Assembly (NCBI GenBank): GCA_029776225.1
Contig: JAKOTR010000054.1
Coordinates: 124,001 to 188,000 of the forward strand
Direction of reading: 5' to 3'
Length of the DNA: 64,000 nucleotides
DNA from: Acidobacteriota bacterium
GTDB taxonomy: Bacteria > Acidobacteriota > Terriglobia > Bryobacterales > Bryobacteraceae
Shown here: positions 10,009 to 20,696 of the stretch, piece by piece
How the letters are laid out: each line of letters starts with the position of its first letter
Numbering within the stretch: the stretch's first letter is position 1
Translations under genes and position numbers: made by a program
The notes under the pieces: generated by a model
What the model was told of the DNA's origin: nothing
The model's input: only the letters and a program-made list of their open reading frames with translations
The model's database searches: none

Positions 10009-10009
10009 G

Positions 10010-10303
10010 TCAGCCTTTCATCTCACTCGCCGCGTCGGTGTCCAGCGTTTTGTACAGGCGCTGAAGCCCGAGCACCAGCGCCAGCCCGACCGAGACCTCC
10101 GCCGCGGCCATCGCAAGGATGAACATGAACATTACCTGCCCGTCGGGTTGCGCCCAGCGCGCGCCCGCGACGATGAACGCCAGCCCGGCGGCGTTCAGCA
10201 TGATCTCGATCGACAGCAGAATAAAGATGATGTTACGGCGCACCAGCAGGCCGATCAGTCCCAGCGCGAACAGCACTCCTGCCAACAGCAGTCCGTCTTT
10301 CAT
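10010..10303 (-). CDS. nuoK: NADH-quinone oxidoreductase subunit K
   Basis: Small three-helix membrane subunit of complex I, 97 residues. It contains the two functionally important membrane glutamates in [13 protein letters not shown] and [12 protein letters not shown], which take part in coupling quinone reduction to proton movement. The ATG start lies 71 bp inside the 3' end of nuoJ, in a different frame, an overlap much longer than the other junctions of this operon. The conserved start region (helix 1) leaves little room for a later start. Confidence 0.96.
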   Translation of the reverse strand: MKDGLLLAGVLFALGLIGLLVRRNIIFILLSIEIMLNAAGLAFIVAGARWAQPDGQVMFMFILAMAAAEVSVGLALVLGLQRLYKTLDTDAASEMKG

Positions 10304-10823
10304 CGAAATGGGTCTCCTTGGATTCCTGTTCCGGCTGCCTGCGCCAGCCGAGGTGATAAGCGGCCACCAGTCCCGCCAGCAACAGCATGGAAGCGAGTTC
10401 CACGCCCATCAGATAGGGCCCGTAGAGCGCAAGCCCGACTTGTTTCGGTCCGACAACGGTGCGAGGGTACTCCGGTCCGGGGCCGCGCATCACGAGGTAA
10501 ACCACCTGCGCGAACAACACCGCCGCGAGCACCGCGGGGCCCACCCAAATGCCCCCCGGGAGCCAACTGCGTTCCATGGCGACGGCGCGCTCGCCGACGT
10601 TCAGCATCATCACCACGAAGATGAAGAGCACCATGATCGCGCCGGCGTAAATGATCACTTCCAGCGCCGCGATGAACGGCGCGCCCAGCGTGTAGAAGAC
10701 CACCGCCGCCGCGAGGAGCGACACGACAAAGTAAAGCAGCGCGTGGATGGCGTTCAGCCGCGTAATCGTCATGATCGTAGCCGCCACCGCGACCGCGCCG
10801 GCAAGATAGAACATCCAAGGCAT
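10233..10823 (-). CDS. nuoJ: NADH-quinone oxidoreductase subunit J
   Basis: Membrane subunit of complex I, 196 residues with five predicted helices. The pi-bulge helix region ([20 protein letters not shown]) and the typical N-terminal [14 protein letters not shown] are present. After the last helix an extra hydrophilic tail of about 30 residues (from roughly [10 protein letters not shown]) runs into the nuoK coding region, giving a 71-bp overlap. This tail has no obvious family counterpart and may be a dispensable read-on. It starts 8 bp after the nuoI stop. Confidence 0.95.
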   Translation of the reverse strand: MPWMFYLAGAVAVAATIMTITRLNAIHALLYFVVSLLAAAVVFYTLGAPFIAALEVIIYAGAIMVLFIFVVMMLNVGERAVAMERSWLPGGIWVGPAVLAAVLFAQVVYLVMRGPGPEYPRTVVGPKQVGLALYGPYLMGVELASMLLLAGLVAAYHLGWRRQPEQESKETHFDERRTAVGRSAVRAGTDRPAGAP

Positions 10824-10831
10824 CGCTTACC

Positions 10832-11347
10832 TCACGGCAGCAGGCTCTGCAGGTCGACCGGCGGCGCCTCCCGCTCCGCCTCGCCTTTGTCCTTGCCGCC
10901 GATCTTCACGCCCGCCACTTTCCAGTAGTTGTAGCCCTCGTACTTGCCGGGGCCGCTGATCAGTAAGTCTTCCTTCTCGTACACGAGGTTTTGCCGCTTG
11001 TATTCGCTCATGTAGAAATCCGGAATCAGTTGAATGGCGTAAGTGGGACATGCTTCCTCGCAGAAGCCGCAAAAGATGCATCGCGAAAAGTTAATGCGGA
11101 AGAACTCGGGATAACGCCGGCCAGTGGAATCTTCGGTTGCCTGGAGCGCGATGCAATCCACCGGGCACGCCACCGCGCAAAGATAACAGGCCACGCAGCG
11201 CTCGCCGCCGTCGGGATCGCGGGAAAGAATGATGCGGCCGCGGTAGCGGGGAGGCAGCCGCGGCTTCTCCTCGGGGAATTGTATGGTGACGCGCTTCCGG
11301 AACGCGTGGAGAAAGACTTCCCAGATCGTGCGCAGAACGCTCAGCAT
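10832..11347 (-). CDS. nuoI: NADH-quinone oxidoreductase subunit I (two [4Fe-4S] clusters)
   Basis: TYKY-type peripheral subunit that carries clusters N6a and N6b between NuoG and NuoB. Both motifs are intact: [15 protein letters not shown] at about residues 51-65 and [15 protein letters not shown] at about 90-104. At 171 residues the length is normal. The C-terminal 40 residues (YEKEDLL...[10 protein letters not shown]) are the usual variable tail. It sits 12 bp after nuoH and 8 bp before nuoJ. Confidence 0.97.
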   Translation of the reverse strand: MLSVLRTIWEVFLHAFRKRVTIQFPEEKPRLPPRYRGRIILSRDPDGGERCVACYLCAVACPVDCIALQATEDSTGRRYPEFFRINFSRCIFCGFCEEACPTYAIQLIPDFYMSEYKRQNLVYEKEDLLISGPGKYEGYNYWKVAGVKIGGKDKGEAEREAPPVDLQSLLP

Positions 11348-11359
11348 CGCAGCTCCTCT

Positions 11360-12310
11360 TCAAGCGAAGGCCAGCACCAGCGCGCCGGTCACCAGCACGT
11401 TCGCCAGCGTCAGCGGCAGCATAACTTTCCAGCCCCAGGACATAAGCTGGTCGAAGCGTGGTCTCGGCAGCGCAGCCCGCAGCAGGATGAAAAACGCGAT
11501 AAAGAAAAACACCTTGATAAGAAACCAGACAATGCCGGGCAGCACGGGTCCGAGCCATCCGCCGAAAAACAGCACCGTGATCATCGAAGAAATGAGAATG
11601 ATCCCGAGATACTCACCGACGAAGAACATGCCAAACTTCATCCCGGAATACTCGGCGTGATATCCGGCGATCAGTTCGCTTTCCGCCTCGGGCAGATCGA
11701 AGGGAAGCCGGCGGGTTTCGGCAATGCCCGCGATCATGAACAGCAGGAAGCCAAGAAACTGCGGGACGACGAACCAGAGGTTGCGCTGCGCCTCGACGAT
11801 AGCGGTGAGGCTGAACGATCCGGCGAGCACCACCACGCCCATGAGCGACAGGCCCATGAAGACCTCGTAGCTCAACATCTGCGCGGCGGCGCGCATCCCG
11901 CCCAGCAGCGAATACTTGTTGTCGGAGGACCATCCGGCCAGCACCACGCTGTAGACTCCCAGCGACGACATTCCAAGAAAGAACAGCAGCCCGATATCGA
12001 GATCCGCGACGACGATGCCCGGGGCGAACGGCACCACCGCGAACGACAACAGCACGGTGACAACGATGATGGCGGGCGCGAGTATGAAGGTCGCCTTATC
12101 GGCGAACGGCGCGGTCCAGTCCTCCTTGGTGAAAATCTTGATCATGTCCGCCAGAACCTGGAACAAGCCGAAAGGCCCGACGCGGTTCGGACCATAGCGA
12201 TCCTGCCAGAGCGCGAGCAGCCGCCGCTCGAGCCAGATGAGGCCCGCGGCGATCGTGAGCGCAACCACCAGGACGCCGAACACCACCGCTAACTGGTAAA
12301 GGCCGTTCAT
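11360..12310 (-). CDS. nuoH: NADH-quinone oxidoreductase subunit H
   Basis: NuoH forms the entrance of the quinone chamber in complex I. The 316-residue protein has eight or more helices, the [23 protein letters not shown] amphipathic region (quoted in part: [11 protein letters not shown]) and the acidic loop [20 protein letters not shown]-type segment that lines the quinone tunnel. The ATG at 12310 overlaps the nuoG stop as ATGA and is preferred over an ATG eight codons upstream. The arginine-rich first loop and conserved glutamates are present. Confidence 0.96.
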   Translation of the reverse strand: MNGLYQLAVVFGVLVVALTIAAGLIWLERRLLALWQDRYGPNRVGPFGLFQVLADMIKIFTKEDWTAPFADKATFILAPAIIVVTVLLSFAVVPFAPGIVVADLDIGLLFFLGMSSLGVYSVVLAGWSSDNKYSLLGGMRAAAQMLSYEVFMGLSLMGVVVLAGSFSLTAIVEAQRNLWFVVPQFLGFLLFMIAGIAETRRLPFDLPEAESELIAGYHAEYSGMKFGMFFVGEYLGIILISSMITVLFFGGWLGPVLPGIVWFLIKVFFFIAFFILLRAALPRPRFDQLMSWGWKVMLPLTLANVLVTGALVLAFA

Positions 12311-14934
12311 GGCATTCTCGAAAACTTGCCCCACGCCGGAAGGCTCAACCCTGTGAAGGGCGGTATGCCGGCGGGAACGCCCGCGACTCCTTCCGGCAGT
12401 CCGGAAATAACGAGCACGGGGAGCCGATGCGTCTTGCCGCCGATAGACACCTCCGCAGTGTCCTCGCCGAGCGCCTTCGCGTCCTCGGGAGAAAGCGCGA
12501 GATAGGGGCCGGGCGCCAGCGACGCCACCGCGGGTGCTTCCCTGCTCAGCTCCTCCGAGCCGAACACGTGGTAAACGGGCACGAGCAGGCGCTCTCCGTT
12601 GCGAGGTTGAAACGCCGGCGGCACACCCGCCTGCTGCTGCCCCGCTCCGTTCGGAACCAAAAGCCGGACGCCGGATTCGCCCCCGCGCAGCGGCCCAGCA
12701 ATCTCTTCCTGAAAGCGGTTGAGCGACTGTATGGAATTCCAGCCCGGCGCCCAGAAAAACGGAATCAGCGGAGGCGGCGGCTGCCCGGAGTAACCTTCCA
12801 TGGAGAACGCGAGCGCGGAATCCGGGTCCTCCGGCGGTTTCGGCTCGCTTACGGTGATGTTGGCGAGCATCGCCGTCCGTCCGCTATAGCGGTGCGGCTC
12901 GCGCGGAACCTTTTTCCCCACAAGCCGGAACGCCGCCGGCGGCGCGGCTTCGTGAACTCGCGCAAACCGTGGGAGCGCGCGGCCGAGAGCGCCGATCACG
13001 CCGTCGAGCCTATCCAGCGCCTCCGCCTCAATGCGCCCGGCAGCCAGCATGGCGTCGCGCAGCCAGCGCCGGCTTTCCTGAATCTCCCCATGCGGAATGA
13101 ACACCTGGAAGAAGCGCTGCGCGCGGCCTTCGTTGTTGACGAACGTTCCGGCGCTCTCCGCGAACGTAGCCGCGGGCAACACGAGGTCCGCGCGTGCGGT
13201 GGTTCCGTTCGTGAGGTGATCGAGCGCCACAACGTGTCTGGCGGACCGGAACAGCGCGTCCACAGCCTCAGCCGGGGCGCGGCGGTAGAGATCGTTTTCG
13301 AGCACGATCACGGTTTCGGCCGCGCCGCCGCGCACGGCCTCCATTGCTTCGGCGAGCGTTCCCCCGCCCATCATGGCCAGCCCCGCGCTGTTGACTTCCG
13401 GCAGAACGTAGCTGAGCGCCGCCCCGAGCGCCTGCGCCGCTCTTGCCGCCGCCTCGACGATTGCCGCGTTGTTCAGACCCGTCCCGGAAACGACCAACGG
13501 CCGCTGCGCGTTTCTAAGCGCCGCCGCGATGCGCCCTGCCGGCGAGTTTTCATCGCTTGCTTCGGCGACTTCGAATGCCAGGCGCGCGATGTCGTCCGGC
13601 GCGGCGCGGCAGACCTCGGTGGCGATGCCGTCAAGCCGCGTCGGATAGGGCGAGGCGATGTAGAACGGGCCTTTCGCACTCTGCACGGCGTCGCGCACGG
13701 CATTGTCGTTCCACACGGGAATGCGGAGCTTTTCGATGCTGCGTATCGGCTGCTGCCGCACCGACTGGCGGAGGCTCAGCGCCATGCGGGGCGCGGTGTT
13801 GGAAACGTCCTCGCCAACCACAAAGACCGCATCCGAGAGTTCGATGTCGCGCAATGAGGGCACGGAAGCCATGCCGGACTGCATGATTTCCAGAATCCGC
13901 CGCACGAGGCGGAGTTCATCGTCAGCCATTCCGGCGAAGAAATTCGCCGCGCCCACGGCTTCGCGGAGTAGGAAATTGGCCTCGAGCGAAGCGCGCGGCG
14001 AACCGATCCCGATCACTTTGCCCGCGGCCAGCAGCGTGCTCAATCGCTCGACCCCCGCGGCGCCGTCAATCACCCCGCCCTGCCACGTCACGTCGCGAAT
14101 GCGCAGCGGGCTGTTGACGAACTCATAACCGTAGCGCCCGCGGTCGCACAGGAAATAGCCGTTGATCTCCGAGTGGTAGCGGTTCACGATCCGGCGGAGC
14201 GTGCCATAGCGCGCGCCGGGGCTGGTGTTGCATCCCAGGCTGCAATGGGCGCAGATGGAGGGCGCGAATTCGAGGTCCCATTTCCGCGTGTAGTGCTGCT
14301 TGAGCGTGGCGTCGGTAAACACGCCCGTCGGGCAGACCTCAACGAGGTTGCCGCTGAACTCGCTCTCCAGCACGCCGTCCTCCCGGCGTCCGAAGTAAAC
14401 GATGTCGCGAAGCGCGAAGCAATCCAGATCGCGCCCGCCCGCGTAATCGCGGTAGAACCGCACGCAGCGGTAGCACTGGATGCAGCGGTTCATCTCATGA
14501 TTCACGAACGGACCGAGATATTGGTTGCGAAACGTGCGCTTGTCGAAGCGGTAGCGGCGATAGTCGTGGCCCGTCATCACCGTCATGTCCTGCAGATGGC
14601 ATTCGCCGCCCTCATCGCACACGGGACAGTCGTGCGGGTGGTTCATCATCAGGCCCTGGATGATGTTTCTGCGGAACTCGACGGCGTCCGGGTCGTCGAT
14701 GGAGATGCGCGTGCCCTCCGCAGCAGGCGTCATGCACGCCATGACGAGCTTGCCTTGCGTATCCTGCTCGTCCTTGAACTGCTTCACCGCGCACTGGCGG
14801 CACGCGCCCACAGAGCCCAAGGCCGGGTGCCAGCAGAAATACGGCAGGCGGAAGCCGAGCGACAGGCAAACGTCGAGCAGGTTGCGGCTGGGGTCGGCGT
14901 CGTACGGCTTGTTGTCGATGTAGATCGTTGCCAT
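12307..14934 (-). CDS. nuoG: NADH-quinone oxidoreductase subunit G
   Basis: Large peripheral electron-transfer subunit, 875 residues. The N-terminal [2Fe-2S] domain has CWHP...GACRQC. The N5 motif [18 protein letters not shown], with its histidine ligand, follows, then the N4 motif with [13 protein letters not shown] and [12 protein letters not shown] around residue 230, with a later LCDRG, indicates that the off-pathway N7 cluster is retained. The remainder is the molybdopterin-oxidoreductase-like fold without expected cofactor. The last ~200 residues (from ~690) are a less conserved extension. It starts one base after nuoF and overlaps nuoH by 4 bp. Confidence 0.96.
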   Translation of the reverse strand: MATIYIDNKPYDADPSRNLLDVCLSLGFRLPYFCWHPALGSVGACRQCAVKQFKDEQDTQGKLVMACMTPAAEGTRISIDDPDAVEFRRNIIQGLMMNHPHDCPVCDEGGECHLQDMTVMTGHDYRRYRFDKRTFRNQYLGPFVNHEMNRCIQCYRCVRFYRDYAGGRDLDCFALRDIVYFGRREDGVLESEFSGNLVEVCPTGVFTDATLKQHYTRKWDLEFAPSICAHCSLGCNTSPGARYGTLRRIVNRYHSEINGYFLCDRGRYGYEFVNSPLRIRDVTWQGGVIDGAAGVERLSTLLAAGKVIGIGSPRASLEANFLLREAVGAANFFAGMADDELRLVRRILEIMQSGMASVPSLRDIELSDAVFVVGEDVSNTAPRMALSLRQSVRQQPIRSIEKLRIPVWNDNAVRDAVQSAKGPFYIASPYPTRLDGIATEVCRAAPDDIARLAFEVAEASDENSPAGRIAAALRNAQRPLVVSGTGLNNAAIVEAAARAAQALGAALSYVLPEVNSAGLAMMGGGTLAEAMEAVRGGAAETVIVLENDLYRRAPAEAVDALFRSARHVVALDHLTNGTTARADLVLPAATFAESAGTFVNNEGRAQRFFQVFIPHGEIQESRRWLRDAMLAAGRIEAEALDRLDGVIGALGRALPRFARVHEAAPPAAFRLVGKKVPREPHRYSGRTAMLANITVSEPKPPEDPDSALAFSMEGYSGQPPPPLIPFFWAPGWNSIQSLNRFQEEIAGPLRGGESGVRLLVPNGAGQQQAGVPPAFQPRNGERLLVPVYHVFGSEELSREAPAVASLAPGPYLALSPEDAKALGEDTAEVSIGGKTHRLPVLVISGLPEGVAGVPAGIPPFTGLSLPAWGKFSRMP

Positions 14935-14935
14935 G

Positions 14936-16213
14936 TCAGGACGGCCACGGACAGCGTTTCTCGCGTATGTGCCGCTCGAAGTCGCCGCGGAAATATTTGA
15001 GCGCGCTCTGGAGCGGTTCGGCCGCGCCCGGCGCCAGCGCGCAAAACGTGTTTCCCGGGGCGACGAATTTCGTGATCGCCTCCAGGTCGTCGAGGTCGCG
15101 GTCTTCGCCCCGCCCGTCCTCGATCGCTTGCAGAATGCGTTCCGCCCACGACAGGCCGCTCCAGCACGGCGTGCACCAGCCGCAGGATTCCTGCGCGAAA
15201 AAGTGTTCGAGGTTTAAAGTCATGCCCACCGGACACGTGGCGTCGTCGAGCACGATGATGGTGCCCGTCCCCATCCGGCTGCCGAACTTCTGCACCTCGG
15301 TGAAATCCATCTTTACGTCAAGGTGCTCGGCAGTGAGGAAGTCCGTCGAAGCGCCGCCGGGCAAAAAGCCGCGGAGTTTCAAACCATCCCGCATGCCGCC
15401 CGCGTGTTCTTCCAGGATCTCGCGCGCGGTTGTGCCCATCGGAAGCTCCCACAGCCCGGGGCGCTTCACCTTGCCGCTTGCGCCATAGAGTTTCGTGCCG
15501 CCGTCCTTGCTGCGGCTCAGCGACTTGAACCATTCCGCGCCGTTGTTGATGATGTGGGGCACGTTGGCAAGCGTCTCGACGTTATTGATGACGGTGGGCT
15601 TGCCCCACAGCCCGGATGCCACCGGAAACGGCGGCTTGGTCCGCGGGTTGGCGCGCTTGCCCTCCAGCGCATTGAGCAACCCCGTTTCCTCGCCGCACAT
15701 GTAGCGGCCCGCGCTGATGTGCAGATGCACCTCGATGTCGCATCCGCTTCCGAGGACATTCTTGCCGAGGTAACCGGCGGCATAGGCCTCACCTATCGCC
15801 CGGCGCAGGCGTTGCGCCGCCAGCACGTACTCGCCGCGCAGAAAGATGTACGCAGCGGAACCCTCGATCGCGCGAACCGCAATCGCCGCGCCCTCAATCA
15901 CGGAGTGCGGGTCGCCTTCGAGCAGCAGCCGGTCCTTGAACGTGCCGGGCTCCATCTCGTCGGCGTTCACAGCCACGTACCTCGGCTGCGGAGTACCGTC
16001 CCCGGTTGGAACGAGGCTCCACTTGAGGCCGGTCGGGAATCCCGCGCCGCCCCGCCCGCGCAGGTTGGAGTCCTTCACCTCCTCGATAAGCTCTTTCGGC
16101 GATTTCTCGAGCAGCGCCTTTCGCAGCGCCTGGTAGCCGCCCGCGCGCTCGTAGGCCTTGAGATCGACTGCCTCGCCGTCGGGACGAATTCGCGCCGTGA
16201 GCGGCTTTTCCAT
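14936..16213 (-). CDS. nuoF: NADH-quinone oxidoreductase subunit F (NADH- and FMN-binding)
   Basis: NuoF oxidises NADH with FMN and passes electrons through cluster N3. The 425-residue protein has the NADH-binding loop LRGRGGAGFPTGLKWS near residue 52, the FMN-binding region (NADEMEPGTFKDR, YICGEET-like MCGEETGLLNALEG), and the N3 ligands ESCGWCTPC plus a later cysteine in NTFCALAPG. All catalytic landmarks are intact. It starts next to the nuoE stop (no gap), so E and F are coupled. Confidence 0.97.
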   Translation of the reverse strand: MEKPLTARIRPDGEAVDLKAYERAGGYQALRKALLEKSPKELIEEVKDSNLRGRGGAGFPTGLKWSLVPTGDGTPQPRYVAVNADEMEPGTFKDRLLLEGDPHSVIEGAAIAVRAIEGSAAYIFLRGEYVLAAQRLRRAIGEAYAAGYLGKNVLGSGCDIEVHLHISAGRYMCGEETGLLNALEGKRANPRTKPPFPVASGLWGKPTVINNVETLANVPHIINNGAEWFKSLSRSKDGGTKLYGASGKVKRPGLWELPMGTTAREILEEHAGGMRDGLKLRGFLPGGASTDFLTAEHLDVKMDFTEVQKFGSRMGTGTIIVLDDATCPVGMTLNLEHFFAQESCGWCTPCWSGLSWAERILQAIEDGRGEDRDLDDLEAITKFVAPGNTFCALAPGAAEPLQSALKYFRGDFERHIREKRCPWPS

Positions 16214-16678
16214 CTACTCGTACCTCTCCAGAATCGCGTCGATGCGGGCGGGGGTGAGGTCCAGGTGCGTGTCCTCATCCACCATCATCACCGGAGCGCG
16301 GTCACACGCCCCGAGGCAGACTATGGGAAGCAGCGTGAACCGGCCGTCGCTTGTCGTCTCGCCGAAATTGATCCCCAGCCGCGCCTTGAGGTGATCGCGC
16401 ACCTTCGTGTAACCCATGATCCAGCAGCTCACGCTGTCGCAGATGAGAATCACGTGGCGTCCCACCGGCTTGCGAAAAATCAGGTTGTAAAACGTCGCCA
16501 CCGACTCGAGTTCCGCCGGCGACATTCCGAGGAGCTCCGCCACATCGGCGAGCGCTTCATCGGACACCCAACCGCGGCGCCGCTGCACAATGCGGAGCGC
16601 ATCGATCGAAGCCGCTCTCCGCTCCGGGTAACTTGCGGCTTCCTGTTCGATCTCGCGCTGTTCCTCGGGCGTCAGCAT
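16214..16678 (-). CDS. nuoE: NADH-quinone oxidoreductase subunit E ([2Fe-2S])
   Basis: Thioredoxin-fold [2Fe-2S] subunit (cluster N1a) that partners NuoF. The product is 154 residues from the ATG at 16678, 4 bp after the nuoCD stop. An ATG six codons earlier is possible but overlaps nuoCD. The N-terminal helical bundle contains RIVQRRRGWVSDEALADVAE and ESVATFYNLIFRKPVG. The cluster ligands are CDSVSC and CLGAC, matching the family Cx4C...Cx3C arrangement. Confidence 0.96.
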   Translation of the reverse strand: MLTPEEQREIEQEAASYPERRAASIDALRIVQRRRGWVSDEALADVAELLGMSPAELESVATFYNLIFRKPVGRHVILICDSVSCWIMGYTKVRDHLKARLGINFGETTSDGRFTLLPIVCLGACDRAPVMMVDEDTHLDLTPARIDAILERYE

Positions 16679-16682
16679 GGGT

Positions 16683-18431
16683 TCACCTGTCCACATCCGC
16701 CAGCACGTAGTCCATCGCGCCGAGTATCGCCACCAGGTCCGGTATCATCCGCCCGCGGCACAACAGAGGCAACATCTGCAAGTGCGGGAATGACGGCGTC
16801 CGTATGCGCGTGCGATACGAGTTCGTGCTGCCATCGCTCACCAGGTAATAGCCGTTGCTTCCCTTGCTCGCCTCGATGGGGCACATCGCTTCACCCGGCG
16901 GCAGCACCGGACCCCAGCTCACGTTGAGAAAGTGCGTGATCAGGGTTTCAATGTCGTGCATCGTGAATTTTTTGATGGGCGGCGTGGCCAGCGGATGGTC
17001 CGACATGTAAGGGCCGCCCGGCATATTGTTCACGCACTGTTCGATGATCCGCAAGCTCTGCCGCATCTCTTCGACCCGCACGATGGCGCGGTCGTAGCAG
17101 TCGCCGTTCTTGCCCGTCGGGATGTCGAATTCAAAGTCTTCGTAGCCGGAGTACGGCTGCTTCTTGCGGAAGTCCCATTCGAAACCGGTGGCGCGCAGGT
17201 TCGGCCCCGTCACACCCCATTCGATCGCCGTCTGCGTATCGTAGGCGCCCACGCCCACCGTGCGCGCCTTGAAAATGCGGTTGCCGAGCACCGCGCGGTC
17301 GTATTCCTTCAACCGCGGCGGCAGGTACTTCAGAAAGTCGCGGAAGAGCTCCTGCCATCCATTTGGCAGATCCTGCGCGACCCCGCCGATGCGGAACCAG
17401 TTGGGGTGCATCCGCGCGCCACAGATTGTCTCGACGATGGCGAACGCGCGCTCGCGGTCGTTGAAGGTGTAGAACACCGGGGACAACTGCCCGACGTCCT
17501 GCGCGAACGTGCCATACCAGACCAGGTGGTTGATGATGCGGAACAGTTCGGTCATCATCACCCGGATCACGCGCGCCCGCGGCGGCGGCACGATCCCAGC
17601 GAGTCTCTCCACCGAATTCAGATACGCCAGGTTGTTCACCACGCCGCTGAGGTAGTCGACGCGGTCCGTATACGGGATATACGTGTGCCACGTCTGGCGC
17701 TCGCCCATCTTTTCCGCGGCGCGGTGATGATAGCCGATGTCCGGCACCGCGTCGACAATCACTTCACCATCCAGTTGCAGCACGGTCCGGAACACGCCGT
17801 GGGTGCCCGGATGCTGCGGTCCGAGGTTGAGGAAGATGAAGTCGGTCTCGCCCCGCCCGCTCTGCATTCCCCAGTCCTCGGGGCGGAAGCGGAGCAGCTC
17901 CTGTTCGTACTCTTCCTTCCGCGGCGTCAACTGGTAGGGCCCCATCTCGGTGGCGCGCGCGGGATGGTCCTTGCGCAGCGGATGCCCGACCCAGCTCCGC
18001 GGCATCAGAATGCGCTCCAGGTGCGGATGGCCCTCGACGACGATGCCGAACATGTCCCACAGCTCGCGCTCGTACCAGTTGGCCGAGGGCCAAATGCCGG
18101 TGATCGTTCCCACAGACAGCGAGGATTCCGAAAGCGCCGTCTTGATGCGCACGTACTCGTTGCGCTCGAAGGAGAACAGCACATAGACGACCGTGAAGTC
18201 GCTCGGCGGCTGGCCTTCCCGGTTTACGCGTTCGCGCTCGTCGATGGCGGTGAGGTCGTAGAGCATCCGGTAAGGCCGCTCGACATCGAACTTCAGCCAG
18301 CGCAGCGTCTCCTGCACGTTCTCCCGCGGCGTCCAGAACGTCGGGATGCCGTCGGCCGTCGCCTGCCTGGTAATCTGCGCCGCGCCGAATTTCTCTTCCA
18401 GCAAGTCGAGGATGGATGCGCTCGCAATCAT
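16683..18431 (-). CDS. nuoCD: NADH-quinone oxidoreductase fused subunits C and D
   Basis: A single 582-residue frame contains NuoC (30-kDa subunit, residues ~1-190, with [12 protein letters not shown] and HP...ILMP...GHPLRKDHP) followed directly by NuoD (49-kDa subunit, from ~200, with [27 protein letters not shown] and the C-terminal DPVL-less variant DYVLADVDR). NuoD forms the quinone site with NuoB, and its early histidine (in GPQHPGTHG) is present. Fusion of C and D is known from enterobacteria and several other lineages, so it is unusual but not new. It starts 4 bp before the end of nuoB. Confidence 0.96.
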   Translation of the reverse strand: MIASASILDLLEEKFGAAQITRQATADGIPTFWTPRENVQETLRWLKFDVERPYRMLYDLTAIDERERVNREGQPPSDFTVVYVLFSFERNEYVRIKTALSESSLSVGTITGIWPSANWYERELWDMFGIVVEGHPHLERILMPRSWVGHPLRKDHPARATEMGPYQLTPRKEEYEQELLRFRPEDWGMQSGRGETDFIFLNLGPQHPGTHGVFRTVLQLDGEVIVDAVPDIGYHHRAAEKMGERQTWHTYIPYTDRVDYLSGVVNNLAYLNSVERLAGIVPPPRARVIRVMMTELFRIINHLVWYGTFAQDVGQLSPVFYTFNDRERAFAIVETICGARMHPNWFRIGGVAQDLPNGWQELFRDFLKYLPPRLKEYDRAVLGNRIFKARTVGVGAYDTQTAIEWGVTGPNLRATGFEWDFRKKQPYSGYEDFEFDIPTGKNGDCYDRAIVRVEEMRQSLRIIEQCVNNMPGGPYMSDHPLATPPIKKFTMHDIETLITHFLNVSWGPVLPPGEAMCPIEASKGSNGYYLVSDGSTNSYRTRIRTPSFPHLQMLPLLCRGRMIPDLVAILGAMDYVLADVDR

Positions 18432-19075
18432 GGCCGCGGCAAGCCCTCGTCCGGCGAAGCGAGCACGGTCATGCGCTGCCGCTCCGCCCTTTTCAGATCG
18501 CGATTGGCGGGCAGCGCGGGCCGTTCGATGCCCTGCGGCCCGATGACCCAGCTCAGCGGCCGTTTTTCCTTACCCACCGCGTCCCGCAACAGCAGCAGGC
18601 CTTCCATGAACGTGTCCGGCCGGGGCGGGCAGCCCTGCACATAAACGTCCACCGGCAGAAACTTGTCCACGCCCTGAACGACGCTGTAAACGTCGTACAT
18701 ACCCCCGGAATTCGCGCAGGAGCCCATCGAAATGACCCAGCGCGGCTCCATCATCTGCTCGTACAGCCGCTGGATCACCGGGGCCATTTTGATGAACACG
18801 GTGCCTGCGATCACCATGACGTCGGCCTCGCGCGGGGTGCCGCGGATCACTTCAGCTCCGAAGCGGGCGAGATCGTACTTGCTCGTGAGGCTCGTGGCCA
18901 TTTCGACGTAGCAGCAGGAAAGCCCGAAATTGAACGGCCACATCGAGTTCTTGCGTCCCCAGGCAACGAGCTGCTCGAGTTTCGCGACGATGACATTGCG
19001 CCGGACGGCTTCCTCCATCGGTCCGGTGTCCGGCCGGACGACACCCTCGCCCGCTCTCGTTATGCGCCAGTTCAT
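18428..19075 (-). CDS. nuoB: NADH-quinone oxidoreductase subunit B (terminal cluster N2)
   Basis: PSST-type subunit carrying cluster N2, the final electron donor to quinone. The 215-residue protein has the tandem cysteine motif [16 protein letters not shown] and GCPPRPD, so all four N2 ligands are visible. The ATG at 19075 lies 4 bp after the nuoA stop. The longer open frame upstream reads nuoA out of frame and is rejected. About 30 residues precede the conserved core, and the last ~35 residues are charged. Confidence 0.95.
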   Translation of the reverse strand: MNWRITRAGEGVVRPDTGPMEEAVRRNVIVAKLEQLVAWGRKNSMWPFNFGLSCCYVEMATSLTSKYDLARFGAEVIRGTPREADVMVIAGTVFIKMAPVIQRLYEQMMEPRWVISMGSCANSGGMYDVYSVVQGVDKFLPVDVYVQGCPPRPDTFMEGLLLLRDAVGKEKRPLSWVIGPQGIERPALPANRDLKRAERQRMTVLASPDEGLPRP

Positions 19076-19079
19076 TCCG

Positions 19080-19448
19080 CTAGTTCGTATGCCGCTGTGT
19101 GACGTTCCAGTCGAGCGCCCCCACCCGCCAGAGATACCCGAGCACGATGGCGAGAACACCCACAAAGACTGCCAGTTCCCCATAGCCGGCCCAGCCCAGC
19201 TCGCGGCCGGCCACAGCCCACGTAAAGATGAAGACGGCCTCCAGGTCGAAGATAACGAAGAACATCGCGATGAGATAAAACCTGGCGGAGAGGCGTACGC
19301 GCGCGCTTCCCTGGGAGGCGACGCCCGATTCGTAAGGAACGCCCGTGGCCGGGTCCTCATGCCGCTCGCCGAGAAGCCAGGACACGACGAGCATTCCCGC
19401 AACCAAGGCAATCACCGCCAGGAAATAGATCCCCAGAGGCCAGAACAC
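19080..19448 (-). CDS. nuoA: NADH-quinone oxidoreductase subunit A
   Basis: First gene of the complex I operon: a 122-residue, three-helix membrane subunit that contacts NuoH and the quinone chamber. It has the family loop [25 protein letters not shown] (quoted in part: [16 protein letters not shown]) and the conserved [13 protein letters not shown] membrane motif with its acidic residues. The ATG at 19448 is preceded by a purine-rich GAGGGGGAGCGG that can serve as ribosome-binding site. It is divergent from the AI-2E-family transporter gene across about 210 bp. Confidence 0.96.
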   Translation of the reverse strand: MFWPLGIYFLAVIALVAGMLVVSWLLGERHEDPATGVPYESGVASQGSARVRLSARFYLIAMFFVIFDLEAVFIFTWAVAGRELGWAGYGELAVFVGVLAIVLGYLWRVGALDWNVTQRHTN

Positions 19449-19477
19449 CGCTCCCCCTCTTGAATGAACTTAGCTCC

Positions 19478-19483
19478 ATTCTA
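19478..19483 (-). promoter_or_regulatory. Candidate -10 element of the nuo operon
   Basis: On the minus strand the sequence TAGAAT stands about 30 bp upstream of the nuoA start, inside the divergent gap, and is preceded by the extended context GAG. No convincing -35 was found at 16-18 bp, so this is a weak prediction. On the opposite strand TATAAT occurs at 19535-19540, which could serve the divergent transporter gene. Confidence 0.3.
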
Positions 19484-19658
19484 CTCGAACACTGGTTCCC
19501 ACGTGGCGCGGCGAGGGTGAGCCGGTCGAGCGGGTATAATCGGATCAGTGCGGAACCGTCCGCCCGAAGCGCTGCTGGTCAACGGCTTTACAACCGATTC
19601 AGCACCGCGCAGCGCCTGAGGTTGAAACCTGCCGGCGGAGCCGTCGTATGAAGGCGTC

Positions 19659-20663
19659 ATGGCCAACGGCAAACGTTTTGTCCTACTGGCGTTCGCCCTC
19701 GGACTGCTGCTTTACGTTTCCTGGGTCCTTCGCAATACTCTCCTGCTGATCTACGTGAGCGCGATTTTCGCGGTGGTGTTGAGCCCCGCGGTCGACTGGG
19801 TGAGCCGGCTCGGAATCGGCCGCTGGCACCCCGGACGCGCCATCTCGATGCTGCTTATCATCGGCGTCGTCCTGACTGTGACGGTTGTGTTTTTGGTGCT
19901 CGCCCTGCCTCCGGTGATCTCCGATATCCAGCAATTGGTCGAACAACTGCCCAGCCAGTTACAGCAGCTCCAGGAATATCTCGGCACAATACCGTTCCTC
20001 GGGCAGGCCGATTTCGAGACCGTGGGACGAGTTGCCACCTCTCTGGTCGGGGGGCTGAAAGGGTTCGTATCCACCACCGCCAACGCGGTCGTCTCCATCA
20101 TCGCGGTCGTCTTGTTGACTGCTTATCTGATCCTGGACGGAGAGCGCACCTTCCACTGGATGCTTTCGCTGCTGCCGCCGGAAGTTTCTCCCCGCCTTGG
20201 GCAGACGCTGGTGCGCGCCGCCAGGCGGATGCGCGGCTGGCTCGTGGGCCAGGCGATGCTCATGCTGATTCTGGGATCGGCGAGTCTGATCGCCTTCGGC
20301 CTCATGGGAGTGCGGTATTACTACCTGCTGGCGGTTTTCGCCGGCGTCGCGAACATCATCCCGCAGCTCGGGCCGATTCTGACCGTCATCATCGCCGGAC
20401 TCGTGGCCGCCATCGATTCGTTCGCGAAACTGCTCGGCGTGGTAATTTTCTATTTCGCCTACCAGCAGGTCGAAAACGCCTTCCTGACGCCGAGGATCAT
20501 GAAGCGGCAGGTGGAACTCTCGTCCACGGCCGTGATTGTCGCGCTGCTGATTGGAGCCGAACTGGGCGGCATCGCGGGCGCGCTCATATCCGTTCCCTCC
20601 GCCGTGCTGGCCGCGGAACTTGCCGACGAATACCTCGTGCACCGGCCGGACCGGCAGGGCTGA
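19659..20663 (+). CDS. AI-2E family transporter (PerM/TqsA-like)
   Basis: A 334-residue inner-membrane protein with about eight helices of the UPF0118/AI-2E exporter family, whose members export autoinducer-2 or act as Na+/H+ antiporters. Two N-terminal hydrophobic hairpins are followed by a mid-protein soluble stretch (residues ~80-140: QLVEQLPSQLQQLQEY). The conserved C-terminal block has GVANIIPQLGPIL and FYFAYQQVENAFLTPRIM, the strongest family signature. The gene stands alone between the divergent nuo operon and the DUF1848 gene. Substrate is unknown, and the family name should not be taken as proof of AI-2 transport. Confidence 0.88.
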   Translation: MANGKRFVLLAFALGLLLYVSWVLRNTLLLIYVSAIFAVVLSPAVDWVSRLGIGRWHPGRAISMLLIIGVVLTVTVVFLVLALPPVISDIQQLVEQLPSQLQQLQEYLGTIPFLGQADFETVGRVATSLVGGLKGFVSTTANAVVSIIAVVLLTAYLILDGERTFHWMLSLLPPEVSPRLGQTLVRAARRMRGWLVGQAMLMLILGSASLIAFGLMGVRYYYLLAVFAGVANIIPQLGPILTVIIAGLVAAIDSFAKLLGVVIFYFAYQQVENAFLTPRIMKRQVELSSTAVIVALLIGAELGGIAGALISVPSAVLAAELADEYLVHRPDRQG

Positions 20664-20696
20664 TGCGGCGCCGCCGTGCTAGGCTAATAGCGCAGA

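Noticed and set aside
19460-19651. 63-codon open frame between nuoA and the AI-2E-family gene
   Set aside because: It overlaps the presumed divergent promoters, has no ribosome site and no domain-like composition.
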